Source: an uncultured Lachnospiraceae bacterium (GTDB lineage Bacteria; Bacillota; Clostridia; Lachnospirales; Lachnospiraceae). From it: a DNA stretch of 41,287 bases. Below are positions 8,332 to 16,856 of the stretch, one piece after another; the first letter of the stretch is position 1, and every line of letters begins with the position of its first letter. The DNA is taken from assembly GCA_947626945.1 (NCBI GenBank), contig CANQUC010000020.1, forward strand, positions 1 through 41,287, read 5' to 3'. Position numbers and translations under genes: made by a program. Below the pieces are notes generated by a model. The model saw nothing but the letters and a program-made list of their open reading frames with translations, was not told the DNA's origin and did no database searches.

Positions 8332-9810
8332 ATGAAATACAGAAGCACAAGAAGCAATTTGGAAGTAACGGCGTCACAGGCGATCTTAAAGGGCCTTTCC
8401 GACGACGGAGGGCTGTTTGTTCCCGTGAAAGCGCCGTCCCTTGACCGCTCCCTGGAGGAACTGAGCAATATGGATTACCGCCAGGTGGCCTATGAGGTCA
8501 TGAAGCTGTATCTGACAGATTTTACGGAGGAAGAGCTGAAAAACTGCATCAACAGCGCTTACGACGACAAATTTGATACGCCTCAGATCGCGCCTGTTGT
8601 AAAAAAGGACGGGGCCTATTATCTGGAGCTGTTTCATGGAAAGACCATTGCCTTTAAGGATATGGCGCTGTCCATTCTTCCTCATCTTCTGATTACTTCC
8701 GCACGGAAAAATCAGGTGAAAAATCAGATCGTGATCCTGACAGCAACCTCCGGCGATACCGGAAAGGCCGCTTTGGCTGGATTTGCGGATGTGCCCGGCA
8801 CAAAGATCATCGTGTTCTATCCCAAGGACGGCGTCAGCCCCATTCAAAAGCTGCAGATGGTGACCCAAAAGGGAGACAACACCTTCGTGGTAGGGGTGGA
8901 CGGCAATTTTGACGACTGCCAGACCGGAGTAAAGAAGATGTTCCACGATCCGCAGCTGGCAAAAACCCTCTCGGAGGCAGGATGTCAGTTTTCCTCCGCC
9001 AATTCCATTAACATCGGCCGTCTGACTCCTCAGATCGTCTACTATGTCTATGCCTATACAAGATTGTTAAAGGCAGGAGAACTGAAAGCGGGAGAGCCCA
9101 TGAACGTGGCGGTTCCCACAGGCAATTTCGGAAACATTCTGGCAGCTTACTACGCAAAGCTTGCAGGACTGCCTGTTGGAAAGCTGATCTGCGCCTCCAA
9201 TGAAAACAGAGTGCTCTATGATTTCTTTAACACAGGCACCTATGACAGGAACAGAGAGTTTGTGCTGACCAGTTCGCCCTCCATGGACATTCTGATCTCC
9301 AGTAATCTGGAGCGGCTGATATACCTGATCGCCGGTGAAAGTGCCGAAAAAAATACGGCTCTGATGGAGCGGCTGTCCAAAGAGGGCGTTTACTCCATTA
9401 CAGAAGATATGAGGGCAAAACTGAACGATTTTTACGGCGGCTACGCCACGGAAGAAGAAACAGCCGGACGCATCGGCAGCATGTATCAGAAAGAACGGTA
9501 TGTACTGGATCCCCATACGGCTGTGGCTTCCGCTGTTTATGAAAAATATCTGGACGGGACCGGAGATCATACAAAAACCCTGATCGTGTCCACGGCAAGT
9601 CCCTATAAGTTTACAAGAAGCGTCATGAACGCCATTGATCCGGCCTGTAAGGAAATGACGGATTTTGAACTGGCAGACAGGCTCTGCGAGATGTCCGGCA
9701 CAGAGATCCCGGAGGCCATCAGGGAAATCCGGAACGCGCCGGTGCGCCATCGGTCCGTCTGCAGTGTGGAGGATATGGAGTCGGCTGTAAAAAATTTTTT
9801 AGGAGTGTGA
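8332..9810 (+). CDS. thrC: Threonine synthase
   Basis: This 492-residue PLP enzyme converts O-phosphohomoserine to threonine, the last step of threonine synthesis. It is the long type of threonine synthase, with an N-terminal domain beginning MKYRSTRS and the PLP-binding lysine K109 in GKTIAFKDMALS. TATSGDTGKAALAGF, the phosphate-binding loop region and NFGNILAAYYAK also match the family. The start is ATG 8332 after AGGAGG. There is no leader long enough for attenuation because gpmI ends 20 bp upstream, so it is probably co-transcribed with gpmI. Confidence 0.96.
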   Translation: MKYRSTRSNLEVTASQAILKGLSDDGGLFVPVKAPSLDRSLEELSNMDYRQVAYEVMKLYLTDFTEEELKNCINSAYDDKFDTPQIAPVVKKDGAYYLELFHGKTIAFKDMALSILPHLLITSARKNQVKNQIVILTATSGDTGKAALAGFADVPGTKIIVFYPKDGVSPIQKLQMVTQKGDNTFVVGVDGNFDDCQTGVKKMFHDPQLAKTLSEAGCQFSSANSINIGRLTPQIVYYVYAYTRLLKAGELKAGEPMNVAVPTGNFGNILAAYYAKLAGLPVGKLICASNENRVLYDFFNTGTYDRNREFVLTSSPSMDILISSNLERLIYLIAGESAEKNTALMERLSKEGVYSITEDMRAKLNDFYGGYATEEETAGRIGSMYQKERYVLDPHTAVASAVYEKYLDGTGDHTKTLIVSTASPYKFTRSVMNAIDPACKEMTDFELADRLCEMSGTEIPEAIREIRNAPVRHRSVCSVEDMESAVKNFLGV

Positions 9811-9814
9811 CCGT

Positions 9815-10165
9815 ATGAGCTGGGGAATCGTCTTTTTCGTCTGTATCGGCATAGCGGGCATCATCATTTTGTGGACGGGCCAGTCCATGAAGATGAGCGG
9901 CAAGATCCGGGCAGGCTGGTTTATCGGACAGGACATTAAAATGGAAAAATGCAGGGATATTCCCGGTTTTATCGGCGAAACCTATCCAAAGATCATGTCT
10001 TTCGGAGGCTTCGCGGTTGCGGCTTCGGTAATCCTGACCTTGCTGGAAGCTTTGCGGTTTCCGCTGGCGCCGTTAATCCAGCTGGTGATCATGATTCTGA
10101 TCATGATTCTGTATCTGAAATTTGCCCATGATATGAAGAAGGCAACGGAGCGGCATCTGCAGTGA
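9815..10165 (+). CDS. Small three-helix membrane protein (DUF3784-like)
   Basis: This 116-residue protein has three predicted membrane segments (about 3-21, 59-78 and 85-102) separated by a polar loop (residues 23-55) with GWFIGQDIKMEKC. The overall layout resembles small DUF3784 membrane proteins of Firmicutes, but this rests on size and topology, so the family label is tentative. It starts with ATG 9815 after AGGAG, 4 bp after the thrC stop, and is probably translated from the same message. No catalytic motif is seen and no function can be assigned. Confidence 0.6.
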   Translation: MSWGIVFFVCIGIAGIIILWTGQSMKMSGKIRAGWFIGQDIKMEKCRDIPGFIGETYPKIMSFGGFAVAASVILTLLEALRFPLAPLIQLVIMILIMILYLKFAHDMKKATERHLQ

Positions 10166-10242
10166 TCCTTTCAAAAAAGGCATAAGATGCAGGCAGGATG
10201 GACATAGTATCATCATAAAACCAACAGGAATGAGGGATTATG

Positions 10243-11547
10243 ATGAGAAAATTTATGCCCATTGCGGAAGTCCATGGACGGGAAATACTGGATTCCAGAG
10301 GCAACCCTACCGTAGAGGTGGAGGTGACGCTGGAAAATGGCGTCGCGGGACGCTCCAGCGTTCCGTCAGGCGCGTCTACGGGTTCCTTTGAAGCGCTGGA
10401 ACTGAGAGACGGAGAAAAACGCTATCATGGGCTGGGCGTCATGCGCGCGGTCCATCATGTGAATAAAGATCTTGCAAAAGCCGTCTGCGGCGAAAATGTT
10501 TTTGAACAGCGTCTGATCGATGAAAAGCTTTTGTCGGCAGACGGTACGGAGCTGAAAAGCAATCTGGGCGCCAATGCCATTCTGGGCGTGTCTCTGGCGG
10601 CTGCCCGGGCGGCCGCGGCCGCTCTTCGGCTTCCTCTTTACCGCTATCTGGGCGGCGTCAACGCCAGGTGCCTGCCGGTTCCCATGATGAATATTTTAAA
10701 CGGGGGACGGCATGCGGATAATACGGTGGATCTTCAGGAATTTATGATCATGCCTGTGGGAGCCGCTACCTTTGGGGAAGGCCTTCAGATGGGCTCAGAG
10801 ATTTATCACTGTCTGAAAAAAAGGTTAAGGCACAAAGGACTTTCCACGGCAGTGGGAGACGAGGGAGGTTTTGCCCCGGATCTTCCCAATGCGGGCGAGG
10901 TTCTTTCTGTGATGTCTCAGGCGGTAAAGGACGCGGGCTATTCCCTCTCAGAGGATGTGGTCTTTTCGCTGGACGCGGCGGCAAGCGAGCTTTACGACCA
11001 GCAGGAAAAGGCTTATTTTTTCCCGGGAGAGTCCAAAATGAGCGGAAGAAAAGTGCTCAGAGACGCCAATGAGATGATCCGCTATTATGAAGGACTGAAA
11101 AGCGAGTTTCCTATTTTTTCCATTGAGGACGGGCTTTATGAAGACGACTGGAACGGCTGGATCTCCATGACCGCAAAGCTTGGCGATCAAACGCAGCTGG
11201 TTGGGGACGATCTGTTTGTGACCAATCCCAGACGGCTGGCAAAGGGAATCTCCCTTGGGGCGGGAAATGCCATTTTGGTAAAGGTCAATCAGATCGGCAC
11301 ACTTTCCGAGGCTATGGACGCCATTTTCCTTGCGGAAAAAAACGGTTTCGCGCCGGTGATCTCTCACCGGTCCGGAGAAACAGAGGACGCTTTTATCGCG
11401 GATCTCTGCGTAGCGGTCAACGCCGGACAGATCAAAACCGGCGCTCCCTGCAGGAGTGACCGGGTCGCAAAGTATAACCGCCTGCTGAGGATTGAGGAGG
11501 AACTGGCGGAGAGCGCTCTATACGGAAGCGATGGGCTGATCAGATAA
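10243..11547 (+). CDS. eno: Enolase
   Basis: This 434-residue glycolytic enzyme dehydrates 2-phosphoglycerate to phosphoenolpyruvate. Diagnostic motifs are [74 protein letters not shown], the catalytic lysine in [14 protein letters not shown], and [15 protein letters not shown]. The C-terminal part, [24 protein letters not shown], is also typical. ATG 10243 is 6 bases from GAGGG; ATG 10240 is an equally open alternative. No clear promoter is seen in the 77 bp upstream. It belongs to the glycolytic group with tpiA and gpmI. Confidence 0.97.
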   Translation: MRKFMPIAEVHGREILDSRGNPTVEVEVTLENGVAGRSSVPSGASTGSFEALELRDGEKRYHGLGVMRAVHHVNKDLAKAVCGENVFEQRLIDEKLLSADGTELKSNLGANAILGVSLAAARAAAAALRLPLYRYLGGVNARCLPVPMMNILNGGRHADNTVDLQEFMIMPVGAATFGEGLQMGSEIYHCLKKRLRHKGLSTAVGDEGGFAPDLPNAGEVLSVMSQAVKDAGYSLSEDVVFSLDAAASELYDQQEKAYFFPGESKMSGRKVLRDANEMIRYYEGLKSEFPIFSIEDGLYEDDWNGWISMTAKLGDQTQLVGDDLFVTNPRRLAKGISLGAGNAILVKVNQIGTLSEAMDAIFLAEKNGFAPVISHRSGETEDAFIADLCVAVNAGQIKTGAPCRSDRVAKYNRLLRIEEELAESALYGSDGLIR

Positions 11548-11573
11548 TTTGCAGTGATTTTTAGAAAAAACTG

Positions 11574-11602
11574 TTGAAATATCAAAATTCCTATGTTAGA
11601 AT
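11574..11602 (+). promoter_or_regulatory. Sigma-A promoter for secG
   Basis: TTGAAA (11574-11579) and TAGAAT (11597-11602) are 17 bp apart, and the -10 is extended by TGT just upstream. The secG start lies 33 bp downstream, behind a perfect AGGAGGTG. Confidence 0.82.
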
Positions 11603-11634
11603 ACACCTTGTATCATACAGGAGGTGCGAAAAGC

Positions 11635-12054
11635 ATGGGTGCTTTGAAGATTATATTAACAGTTATTTTTGTTTTGGTGAGTATTGTGCTGACTGTGATC
11701 ATCCTGATGCAGGAAGGCAAGTCCGCGGGTCTTGGCGTGATCAGCGGCGCTGCCGAAACCTACTGGGGTAAAAATAAAGGCCGTTCTATCGAAGGGAAAC
11801 TTGTAAAGATCACAAAATGGCTTGCGGTGGCGTTTCTGGTGCTTGCAGTAGTGCTGAACATCAATTTTAACCGCAGTCAGGCTTCTGCAGGCAATGAATC
11901 CGACAACACGGCAGCCGCTACGGAAACAACCGCCACCGAGGAAGCGGCAGTCACAGAAGAAGCGGCGACCACGGAAGCGGCGGCTACGGAAGCGGCGGCT
12001 ACAGAAGAGGCAGCGGCCACGGAAGCGGCGGTTACGGAGGAAGCAGCTCAGTAA
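11635..12054 (+). CDS. secG: Preprotein translocase subunit SecG with acidic Ala/Thr/Glu tail
   Basis: SecG is the small auxiliary subunit of the SecYEG channel. Residues 1-80 are a normal SecG: two membrane helices (about 4-24 and 61-78) with the loop QEGKSAGLGVISGAAETYWGKNKGRS between them. Residues 81-139 are an unusual low-complexity extension made of TEEAA, TEAAA and related units, about as long as the core protein itself. The start is ATG 11635, 8 bases after AGGAGGTG; an upstream in-frame ATG at 11593 lies inside the promoter. The gene ends in a hairpin terminator. The fold is certain and the role of the tail is unknown. Confidence 0.92.
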   Translation: MGALKIILTVIFVLVSIVLTVIILMQEGKSAGLGVISGAAETYWGKNKGRSIEGKLVKITKWLAVAFLVLAVVLNINFNRSQASAGNESDNTAAATETTATEEAAVTEEAATTEAAATEAAATEEAAATEAAVTEEAAQ

Positions 12055-12081
12055 GCCGCAAACAGCACAAATGACAGTCAA

Positions 12082-12109
12082 AACACTCTTGTTTCAAGGG
12101 TGTTTTTTC
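12082..12109 (+). terminator. Rho-independent terminator after secG
   Basis: A 10-bp stem of AACACTCTTG (12082-12091) and CAAGGGTGTT (12095-12104) with a TTT loop and one G-T pair runs into TTTTCTT. No separate promoter for rnr is evident in the 40 bp beyond it, so partial read-through is likely. Confidence 0.82.
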
Positions 12110-12148
12110 TTATCACACAAAAAGCCACAGGAAATACAGGAAACCAGG

Positions 12149-14188
12149 ATGCAGGATCACAAAACTATGGAAAACAGGCACAGAGAAAAGAGAAAAAAAC
12201 AGAGGAGGGCCTTCCGGGGACAGGAGCTTGTGGAGGGCATTTATCAGGGAACCTCCCGGGGCTTTGGATTTGTAACGGTGGAAGGACTTCCGGAGGACGT
12301 ATTCATTGCCCGGAAAGAATCTAATGGCGCCATGCACGGAGATCAGGTGGAGATTGCCATCCTGCCGTCCAAAAACGGAAAGAGCATGGAGGGAACGGTG
12401 GTAAACATTCTCGTACATGCCCAGAGCCGCCTGGTAGGAACCTATGACCGGTGCAAGGGTTATGGGTTTGTGATCCCGGACAATCCTAAGATTTCCGGAG
12501 ATATTTTTGTGCCGGAGGAGGATTCCCTGGGAGCCAAAAGCGGCCACAAGGTACAGGTGGAGATTCTGGAGTACGGATCCAAAAACAAGCATCCTCAGGG
12601 AAAAGTGCTGGAGATTTTGGGACATGTAAACGATCCGGGTACAGATGTTGCCTGTATCATAAAAGAATACGATCTGCCGGAGCAGTTTCCCCGGCAGGTA
12701 ATGGAGGCGGCGGCCGCGATCCCTCAGAAGGTGTCTTTACAGGAGGCGGAGGGACGAAAGGATATCCGCAGTCTCCCCACGGTAACCATTGACGGAGAGG
12801 ACGCCAAGGATCTGGACGACGCCATCACGCTGGAAACTACAAAAGACGGATACCTGCTGGGCGTGCACATCGCGGATGTGACCCATTATGTCCGGGAGTG
12901 GTCCGCCCTGGATAAGGAGGCTCTGCGCCGGGGAACCAGCGTTTATCTGACGGACAAGGTGATCCCCATGCTGCCGCAAAGCCTGTCCAACGGCATCTGC
13001 TCCCTGAACGCGGGAACGGATCGCCTGGCGTTAAGCTGCTTCATGCAGATCGATCAAAAAGGGAACGTAACCGCCCATGAGATTACAGAGACGCTGATCC
13101 GGGTGGATGAGCGGATGAGCTATGCAAGCGTCAGAAAGATTCTGCAGGATCAGGATCCGGAGGAATGTGCCCGTTATGAGAAGCTGATCCCTTTGTTCCG
13201 GCAGATGGAGATTTTGGCGGATATTTTGCGGAACAAGCGAAAAAAACGAGGTTTTGTGGATTTTGATTTTCCGGAGACAAAGGTGATTCTGGATCAAAAC
13301 GGGAAACCTGTCGCGCTGCTGCCCTATGAGCGCAACGTAGCTACCCGCATGATCGAGGAATTTATGCTGGCGGCCAATGAAACCGTAGCGGAGGAATTTT
13401 TCTGGCAGGAATCTCCCTTTGTCTACCGCACTCATGAGACGCCGGACAGTGAAAAGATCGCCCGGCTGGAAACGCTGATTTCCAATTTCGGTTATTTTAT
13501 GAAAGCAGGCCGGGATTCCATCCATCCAAAGGAATTCCAGAAGCTGCTGGATAAGATTGACAACACCCCGGAGGAGGCTCTGATCAGCCGTATCGTTCTG
13601 CGGACTATGAAGCAGGCCAGGTATACTACGGAGTGCACAGGTCATTTCGGTCTGGCCACAAAATATTACTGTCATTTTACTTCCCCGATCCGGCGGTATC
13701 CGGATCTGCAGATCCACCGGATCATCAAGGAGACCCTCCATGGAGAGCGAAACGAGGGAAGAGACGCCCATTATCGGAAGCTGCTGCCTGACGTTGCGCT
13801 GCAGTCCAGCGAAAAGGAGCGCAGAGCGGACGAGGCGGAGCGGGAATGCCTGAAGCTGAAAAAGGCAGAGTATATGAAAGAACGGATCGGAGAGGTTTAC
13901 GACGGCATCATATCCGGCGTGACCAACTGGGGACTGTATGTGGAGCTTCCAAATACGGTGGAAGGACTTGTGCGGGTGGCCTCTCTGGAGGACAGCTATT
14001 ATTTTGACGAGGCACATTACGAGCTTGTGGGAACCCAGTCCGACAGGCGCTACAAGCTTGGACAGCCGGTAAAAGTCCGGGTGGCGGACTGCGATCTGAT
14101 CCAGCGTACGGTTCTGTTTGAAATTTATGAAGAGGATGAGGATGATTGCGATGGGCAAGGACAGCATCAAACAGATTGCGAACAATAA
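12149..14188 (+). CDS. rnr: Ribonuclease R (3'-5' exoribonuclease)
   Basis: This 679-residue RNase II/RNR-family exonuclease degrades structured RNA and takes part in tmRNA-linked mRNA turnover. It has a basic N-terminus, cold-shock/OB domains (about 30-160), and an RNB catalytic domain with [11 protein letters not shown] at 215-225 giving the Mg-binding aspartates. [14 protein letters not shown] is in the late RNB region and a C-terminal S1 domain begins at [23 protein letters not shown] 12149 has AGGA 7 bases upstream; ATG 12167 is the alternative. The open frame extends back to 11894, but that part is the secG tail read in another frame. The end overlaps smpB by 38 bp. Confidence 0.96.
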   Translation: MQDHKTMENRHREKRKKQRRAFRGQELVEGIYQGTSRGFGFVTVEGLPEDVFIARKESNGAMHGDQVEIAILPSKNGKSMEGTVVNILVHAQSRLVGTYDRCKGYGFVIPDNPKISGDIFVPEEDSLGAKSGHKVQVEILEYGSKNKHPQGKVLEILGHVNDPGTDVACIIKEYDLPEQFPRQVMEAAAAIPQKVSLQEAEGRKDIRSLPTVTIDGEDAKDLDDAITLETTKDGYLLGVHIADVTHYVREWSALDKEALRRGTSVYLTDKVIPMLPQSLSNGICSLNAGTDRLALSCFMQIDQKGNVTAHEITETLIRVDERMSYASVRKILQDQDPEECARYEKLIPLFRQMEILADILRNKRKKRGFVDFDFPETKVILDQNGKPVALLPYERNVATRMIEEFMLAANETVAEEFFWQESPFVYRTHETPDSEKIARLETLISNFGYFMKAGRDSIHPKEFQKLLDKIDNTPEEALISRIVLRTMKQARYTTECTGHFGLATKYYCHFTSPIRRYPDLQIHRIIKETLHGERNEGRDAHYRKLLPDVALQSSEKERRADEAERECLKLKKAEYMKERIGEVYDGIISGVTNWGLYVELPNTVEGLVRVASLEDSYYFDEAHYELVGTQSDRRYKLGQPVKVRVADCDLIQRTVLFEIYEEDEDDCDGQGQHQTDCEQ

Positions 14189-14618
14189 AAAAGCCCGCTT
14201 TGATTATTTTATTGAAGAAACCTATGAGGCAGGCATTGCTCTTGCCGGCACGGAGGTAAAGTCTCTGCGTATGGGAAAATGCAGCATCCGGGAATCCTTT
14301 GTCCGTGTGGACAACGGAGAAGTGCTGATCTACGGCATGCACATCAGCCCATATGAAAAGGGAAATATTTTCAACAAGGATCCTTTGCGGGTGCGGAAGC
14401 TGCTGCTTCACAAAAGTGAGATCAGAAAGCTGTGCGGAAAGATCTCCCAGCAGGGATATACTATCGTCCCCCTGCGGATGTATTTTAAAGGAAGTCTGGT
14501 AAAGGTGGAAATCGGTCTTGCAAGAGGCAAAAAGCTTTATGATAAGCGCCAGGATATTGCCAAAAAGGATCAGCGAAGAGAAGCGGAAAAACAGTTTAAA
14601 GTAAAAAATCTGTACTAA
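14151..14618 (+). CDS. smpB: SsrA-binding protein SmpB
   Basis: This 155-residue RNA-binding protein delivers alanyl-tmRNA to stalled ribosomes. It shows the family features [46 protein letters not shown], the central [12 protein letters not shown], and a basic C-terminus ([19 protein letters not shown]) that mimics a codon-anticodon stem. I chose ATG 14151 because GAGGA lies 8 bases upstream and the length fits; in-frame ATGs at 14118 and 14142 are less likely. It starts inside rnr, so the two are translationally coupled. Its RNA partner ssrA lies about 1.1 kb downstream. Confidence 0.96.
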   Translation: MGKDSIKQIANNKKARFDYFIEETYEAGIALAGTEVKSLRMGKCSIRESFVRVDNGEVLIYGMHISPYEKGNIFNKDPLRVRKLLLHKSEIRKLCGKISQQGYTIVPLRMYFKGSLVKVEIGLARGKKLYDKRQDIAKKDQRREAEKQFKVKNLY

Positions 14619-14631
14619 GGAGAAGTGAAAT

Positions 14632-15543
14632 ATGGGCAGAAAAAAGATCCTGATCATTTTCTTGCTTCTGGTGATTGTGGGAGGAGCCGCCGCTCTGATT
14701 TCTTTCCACACTCTTTCAGAAAACAAAAAAAATGTCACATATCTGGAGGGAATGGACGCCTATCAGGCAGGAGATTATTCAGCTGCCAGAAAGGCTTTTG
14801 AAAGCGTAAAGGGGTATCAGAATGCCGCGGAGATGTTAAAGGAGATCGATTATCAGGAGGCGCTGATCGCAATCCAGGAGGGAAACGACGAAGCGGCGGA
14901 AAAGGTGCTTCTGACCATGCCGGATTATAAAGAGGCCCAAAGCAATCTGTATCTGATCACCTACCATAAAGTGAAAGCCTGTATGGAATCGGGGGATTAC
15001 GACCAGGCGGAAGCCTATGCCAATCAGATCAGCGGCTATGAAGATATCGCGGCGCTGAAGCAGGAGATCACCTATCAGAAGGCGCTGGTTCAGATCAACG
15101 CGGCACAGTTCGATCAGGCAAAGGCGCTGCTTGCCCAGGTATCCGACGGGGCAAAGGTGGAAAATGCCATTGCCATGATCAATTACAGTCAGTACGCGGT
15201 GCCGGCGGTGCAGGACCTTTATGCCAGGCATCCCGGCGGAACAGCCGTTACAGATCTGCTGGAAGCCAGGCTTTGCCAGGTATCCTACAATACAGGCGCC
15301 ACCATTCCGCTGATTATGCTCCATTATTCTGTTGCCACCGAGACGGGAGAGACGGCGCAGCTGTATGCGGCCTATGATAATCTCAGCTACTTTGGCGCCT
15401 GCCATACCATTGATACGGCGGCTCTGGACATGTCCAGCCAAAGCGAGGTGTCCGCGTTTTTAAAGATCCAGCCCAACTGGGCTTCTCAGAATACGCTGCC
15501 CTTAAGCGCTCCCGCCATGAAGCTTCTGGCGGGGATTCAGTAA
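14632..15543 (+). CDS. Membrane-anchored helical-repeat (TPR-like) protein
   Basis: This 303-residue protein begins with a short basic segment and one membrane helix (about 5-24), followed by an outside-facing domain. Degenerate helical repeats of TPR style are visible at about 40-175, for example YLEGMDAYQAGDYSAARKAF, YQEALIAIQEGNDEAAEKVL and VKACMESGDYDQAEAYANQI. A C-terminal region of about 120 residues has no recognised motif. ATG 14632 follows AAGGAG 13 bp after smpB, and ssrA is next. Function is unknown: the repeats suggest protein binding at the membrane, and the position between smpB and ssrA may be chance or a functional link. Confidence 0.7.
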   Translation: MGRKKILIIFLLLVIVGGAAALISFHTLSENKKNVTYLEGMDAYQAGDYSAARKAFESVKGYQNAAEMLKEIDYQEALIAIQEGNDEAAEKVLLTMPDYKEAQSNLYLITYHKVKACMESGDYDQAEAYANQISGYEDIAALKQEITYQKALVQINAAQFDQAKALLAQVSDGAKVENAIAMINYSQYAVPAVQDLYARHPGGTAVTDLLEARLCQVSYNTGATIPLIMLHYSVATETGETAQLYAAYDNLSYFGACHTIDTAALDMSSQSEVSAFLKIQPNWASQNTLPLSAPAMKLLAGIQ

Positions 15544-15591
15544 ATCTCCGGTTTGCCCATGCCGTAGCTGAGCTGAAAAAAAAACTTCCGC

Positions 15592-15620
15592 TTGCGCGGG
15601 ATATCTGCCTGTGTTATACT
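15592..15620 (+). promoter_or_regulatory. Sigma-A promoter of ssrA
   Basis: TTGCGC (15592-15597) and TATACT (15615-15620) are 17 bp apart, with TGT making an extended -10. Transcription would start near 15627, leaving a leader of about 64 nt that RNase P would remove to make the mature 5' end at 15691. Confidence 0.8.
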
Positions 15621-15690
15621 GTTACTGCTCCAAGAACAGGGAGCGTTCCCGGAGCAGGCCTGGGTATGTTTGAAGCAGGCTCAATAATCA

Positions 15691-16035
15691 GGGGTTGTAC
15701 TGGTTTCGACGGGGATCCTGAAGCTTTCGTAGCCATCCGCGGTGCGGGGCCGCGTCATCAATCCGCAAATTTAAAAATAAACGCTGAAGACAATTTAGCA
15801 TACGCTGCCTAATGGCAGCTGTCGGCTGCGGATGACCTGTGGTCCGCAGATCCGGCATCGACTACGCAGGGCACTTTGTTTCCAAAGCTTTGCGGAAATA
15901 AAAGAATTATGAAGCTACTGAAGTCTGCAGCCTGTCATCCGGCGGCAGACGGAGGGAATGAAAAAAGAATGACTGTGATGGGAGAAGCGGTTGTAAACGG
16001 GTTTTCGGACAGGGGTTCGATTCCCCTCAGCTCCA
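15691..16035 (+). ncRNA. ssrA: Transfer-messenger RNA (tmRNA)
   Basis: tmRNA rescues stalled ribosomes together with SmpB and tags the nascent peptide for proteolysis. The 5' end GGGGTTGTACTGGTTTCGAC is the universal tmRNA start, and the 3' part ends with the T-arm GGGGTTCGATTCCCC and acceptor strand CAGCTCC. The seven acceptor pairs (15691-15697 with 16028-16034) include two G-U pairs. The discriminator is A16035 and CCA is not encoded, so it must be added enzymatically. The internal tag frame lies at 15783-15812 and pseudoknot-rich sequence follows. It is one-piece, not permuted. Confidence 0.97.
15783..15812 (+). other. tmRNA proteolysis-tag reading frame
   Basis: Following AATAAAC, the frame GCT...TAA encodes AEDNLAYAA and stops at TAA 15810-15812. 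The tag resembles clostridial tags and ends in the AA degron recognised by ClpXP. The resume codon is assigned as GCT 15783 by comparison with such tags. Confidence 0.88.
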
Positions 16036-16040
16036 TGCTA

Positions 16041-16068
16041 AAAACCTTGATTTTTCAAGGTTTTTTTC
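16041..16068 (+). terminator. Rho-independent terminator of ssrA
   Basis: A 10-bp stem, AAAACCTTGA (16041-16050) with TCAAGGTTTT (16055-16064), leads into a T run. Confidence 0.88.
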
Positions 16069-16081
16069 ATTTTCATAAACC

Positions 16082-16094
16082 AAAACCAATCAAC
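16082..16094 (+). repeat. 13-bp direct repeat, left copy, flanking the accessory patch
   Basis: AAAACCAATCAAC here is repeated exactly at 17489-17501. The two copies bracket the AT-rich stretch that carries the antitoxin-like and nuclease-like genes. They may be the scar of an integration or a deletion, or a coincidence in A/C-rich sequence. The rest of 16095-16270 shows no gene. Confidence 0.45.
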
Positions 16095-16270
16095 CAACCA
16101 ATCTAACAAATGTTCGATTAAATTTAATACACGAAAGGATGACTTTCTCGGATGCGCGATATTTGCCTTTCATTATTCGTACCTAAAGATAATAAAAATT
16201 GAAATGAGTGACAAATACAAAGCGAGAGAAGAAATATATAAATAACAGGACAAAAAAGGAGATGCAGACA

Positions 16271-16483
16271 ATGAGCGAAACAGTGAAAGAAGCGGCCGAC
16301 TTGCTGGAGATGCTGCCGGAAAGTGAACAAAGATTTGCTCTGGAGCTTATAAAGAAACTGGTTCTTGCATGGGATCCGGATTTTATCAAGTTAACACCTG
16401 CGGAATGTACAGAGCTTAAAGAAGCAGAAAAAGACATAGAAAAAAATGGAACGATACCACATGAATCTATAAAGTGGGATTAA
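16271..16483 (+). CDS. Small antitoxin-like protein (orphan)
   Basis: This 70-residue acidic, helical protein starts at ATG 16271, 9 bases after AAGGAG; ATG 16262 is also in frame but too close. The layout, with an N-terminal helix TVKEAADLLEMLPESEQ, then LELIKKLVLAWDPDF, TPAECTELKEAE and a C-terminal HESIKWD, resembles short RelB/Phd-style antitoxin C-terminal regions found in Lachnospiraceae. No RelE or ParE gene is adjacent; the nearest candidate partner is the nuclease-like gene at 16857. It ends in its own terminator. The antitoxin role is an inference from sequence style and could be wrong. Confidence 0.6.
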   Translation: MSETVKEAADLLEMLPESEQRFALELIKKLVLAWDPDFIKLTPAECTELKEAEKDIEKNGTIPHESIKWD

Positions 16484-16493
16484 AAAGCAACAA

Positions 16494-16526
16494 AGCCCCG
16501 GAAATCCAAATTCGGGGCTGCTTTTA
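16494..16526 (+). terminator. Rho-independent terminator after the antitoxin-like gene
   Basis: AGCCCCG (16494-16500) pairs with CGGGGCT (16513-16519), followed by GCTTTTAT. The 7-bp GC-rich stem stands out in AT-rich surroundings. Confidence 0.8.
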
Positions 16527-16594
16527 TATTGTGATATATATTGTATATTCAAAATCAATAATATACTACATCTTGTAATATTTTTGATTTGGTA

Positions 16595-16624
16595 TTGACA
16601 GAATAAAAATATCTGTGGTACAGT
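16595..16624 (+). promoter_or_regulatory. Sigma-A promoter in the AT-rich accessory patch
   Basis: A perfect TTGACA (16595-16600) is followed 18 bp later by TACAGT (16619-16624) with an extended TGG. It would start a transcript near 16631 that reads into the hairpin at 16683-16730 and, if not terminated, into the nuclease-like gene. Confidence 0.65.
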
Positions 16625-16682
16625 AGAGTAAATTTTAATATGCTTATCATTATTATAAAAATACCTATTGATTTTAAAAATG

Positions 16683-16730
16683 CACGGGAGTAAAGGCGAT
16701 AAAACGCGATCTTTTACCCGTGTATTTTGT
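16683..16730 (+). terminator. Hairpin with T-rich tail in the leader of the nuclease-like gene
   Basis: CACGGG (16683-16688) pairs with CCCGTG (16717-16722), and TAAA (16691-16694) continues the stem against TTTA (16713-16716) past a two-base bulge. TATTTTGTCTTT follows. It can act as an intrinsic terminator, giving a transcript of about 100 nt, or as a conditional attenuator. Confidence 0.5.
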
Positions 16731-16856
16731 CTTTAAAAGGGATTTGTACGAGTTTTGACATACTGCGAGAATTGCGATAAGGCGGACAGCTGAGGGAAAT
16801 ATAACGGATCTTATCCAAAGTTGATCAGGGCGGCAGAGGGAAAAGAGGTTACGAAT

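Noticed and set aside
7160-8377. 405-residue minus-strand frame opposite gpmI
   Set aside because: It is antisense to a conserved enzyme, with His-rich composition typical of a shadow.
11894-12148. Arg/Lys-rich upstream extension of the rnr frame
   Set aside because: It is the SecG repeat tail read in another frame; rnr has a good start at 12149.
13031-14185. 384-residue minus-strand frame opposite rnr
   Set aside because: It is a shadow of RNase R with no ribosome binding site or family motifs.
15876-16106. 76-residue plus-strand frame
   Set aside because: It lies inside ssrA and its terminator, so it is a by-product of the tmRNA sequence.
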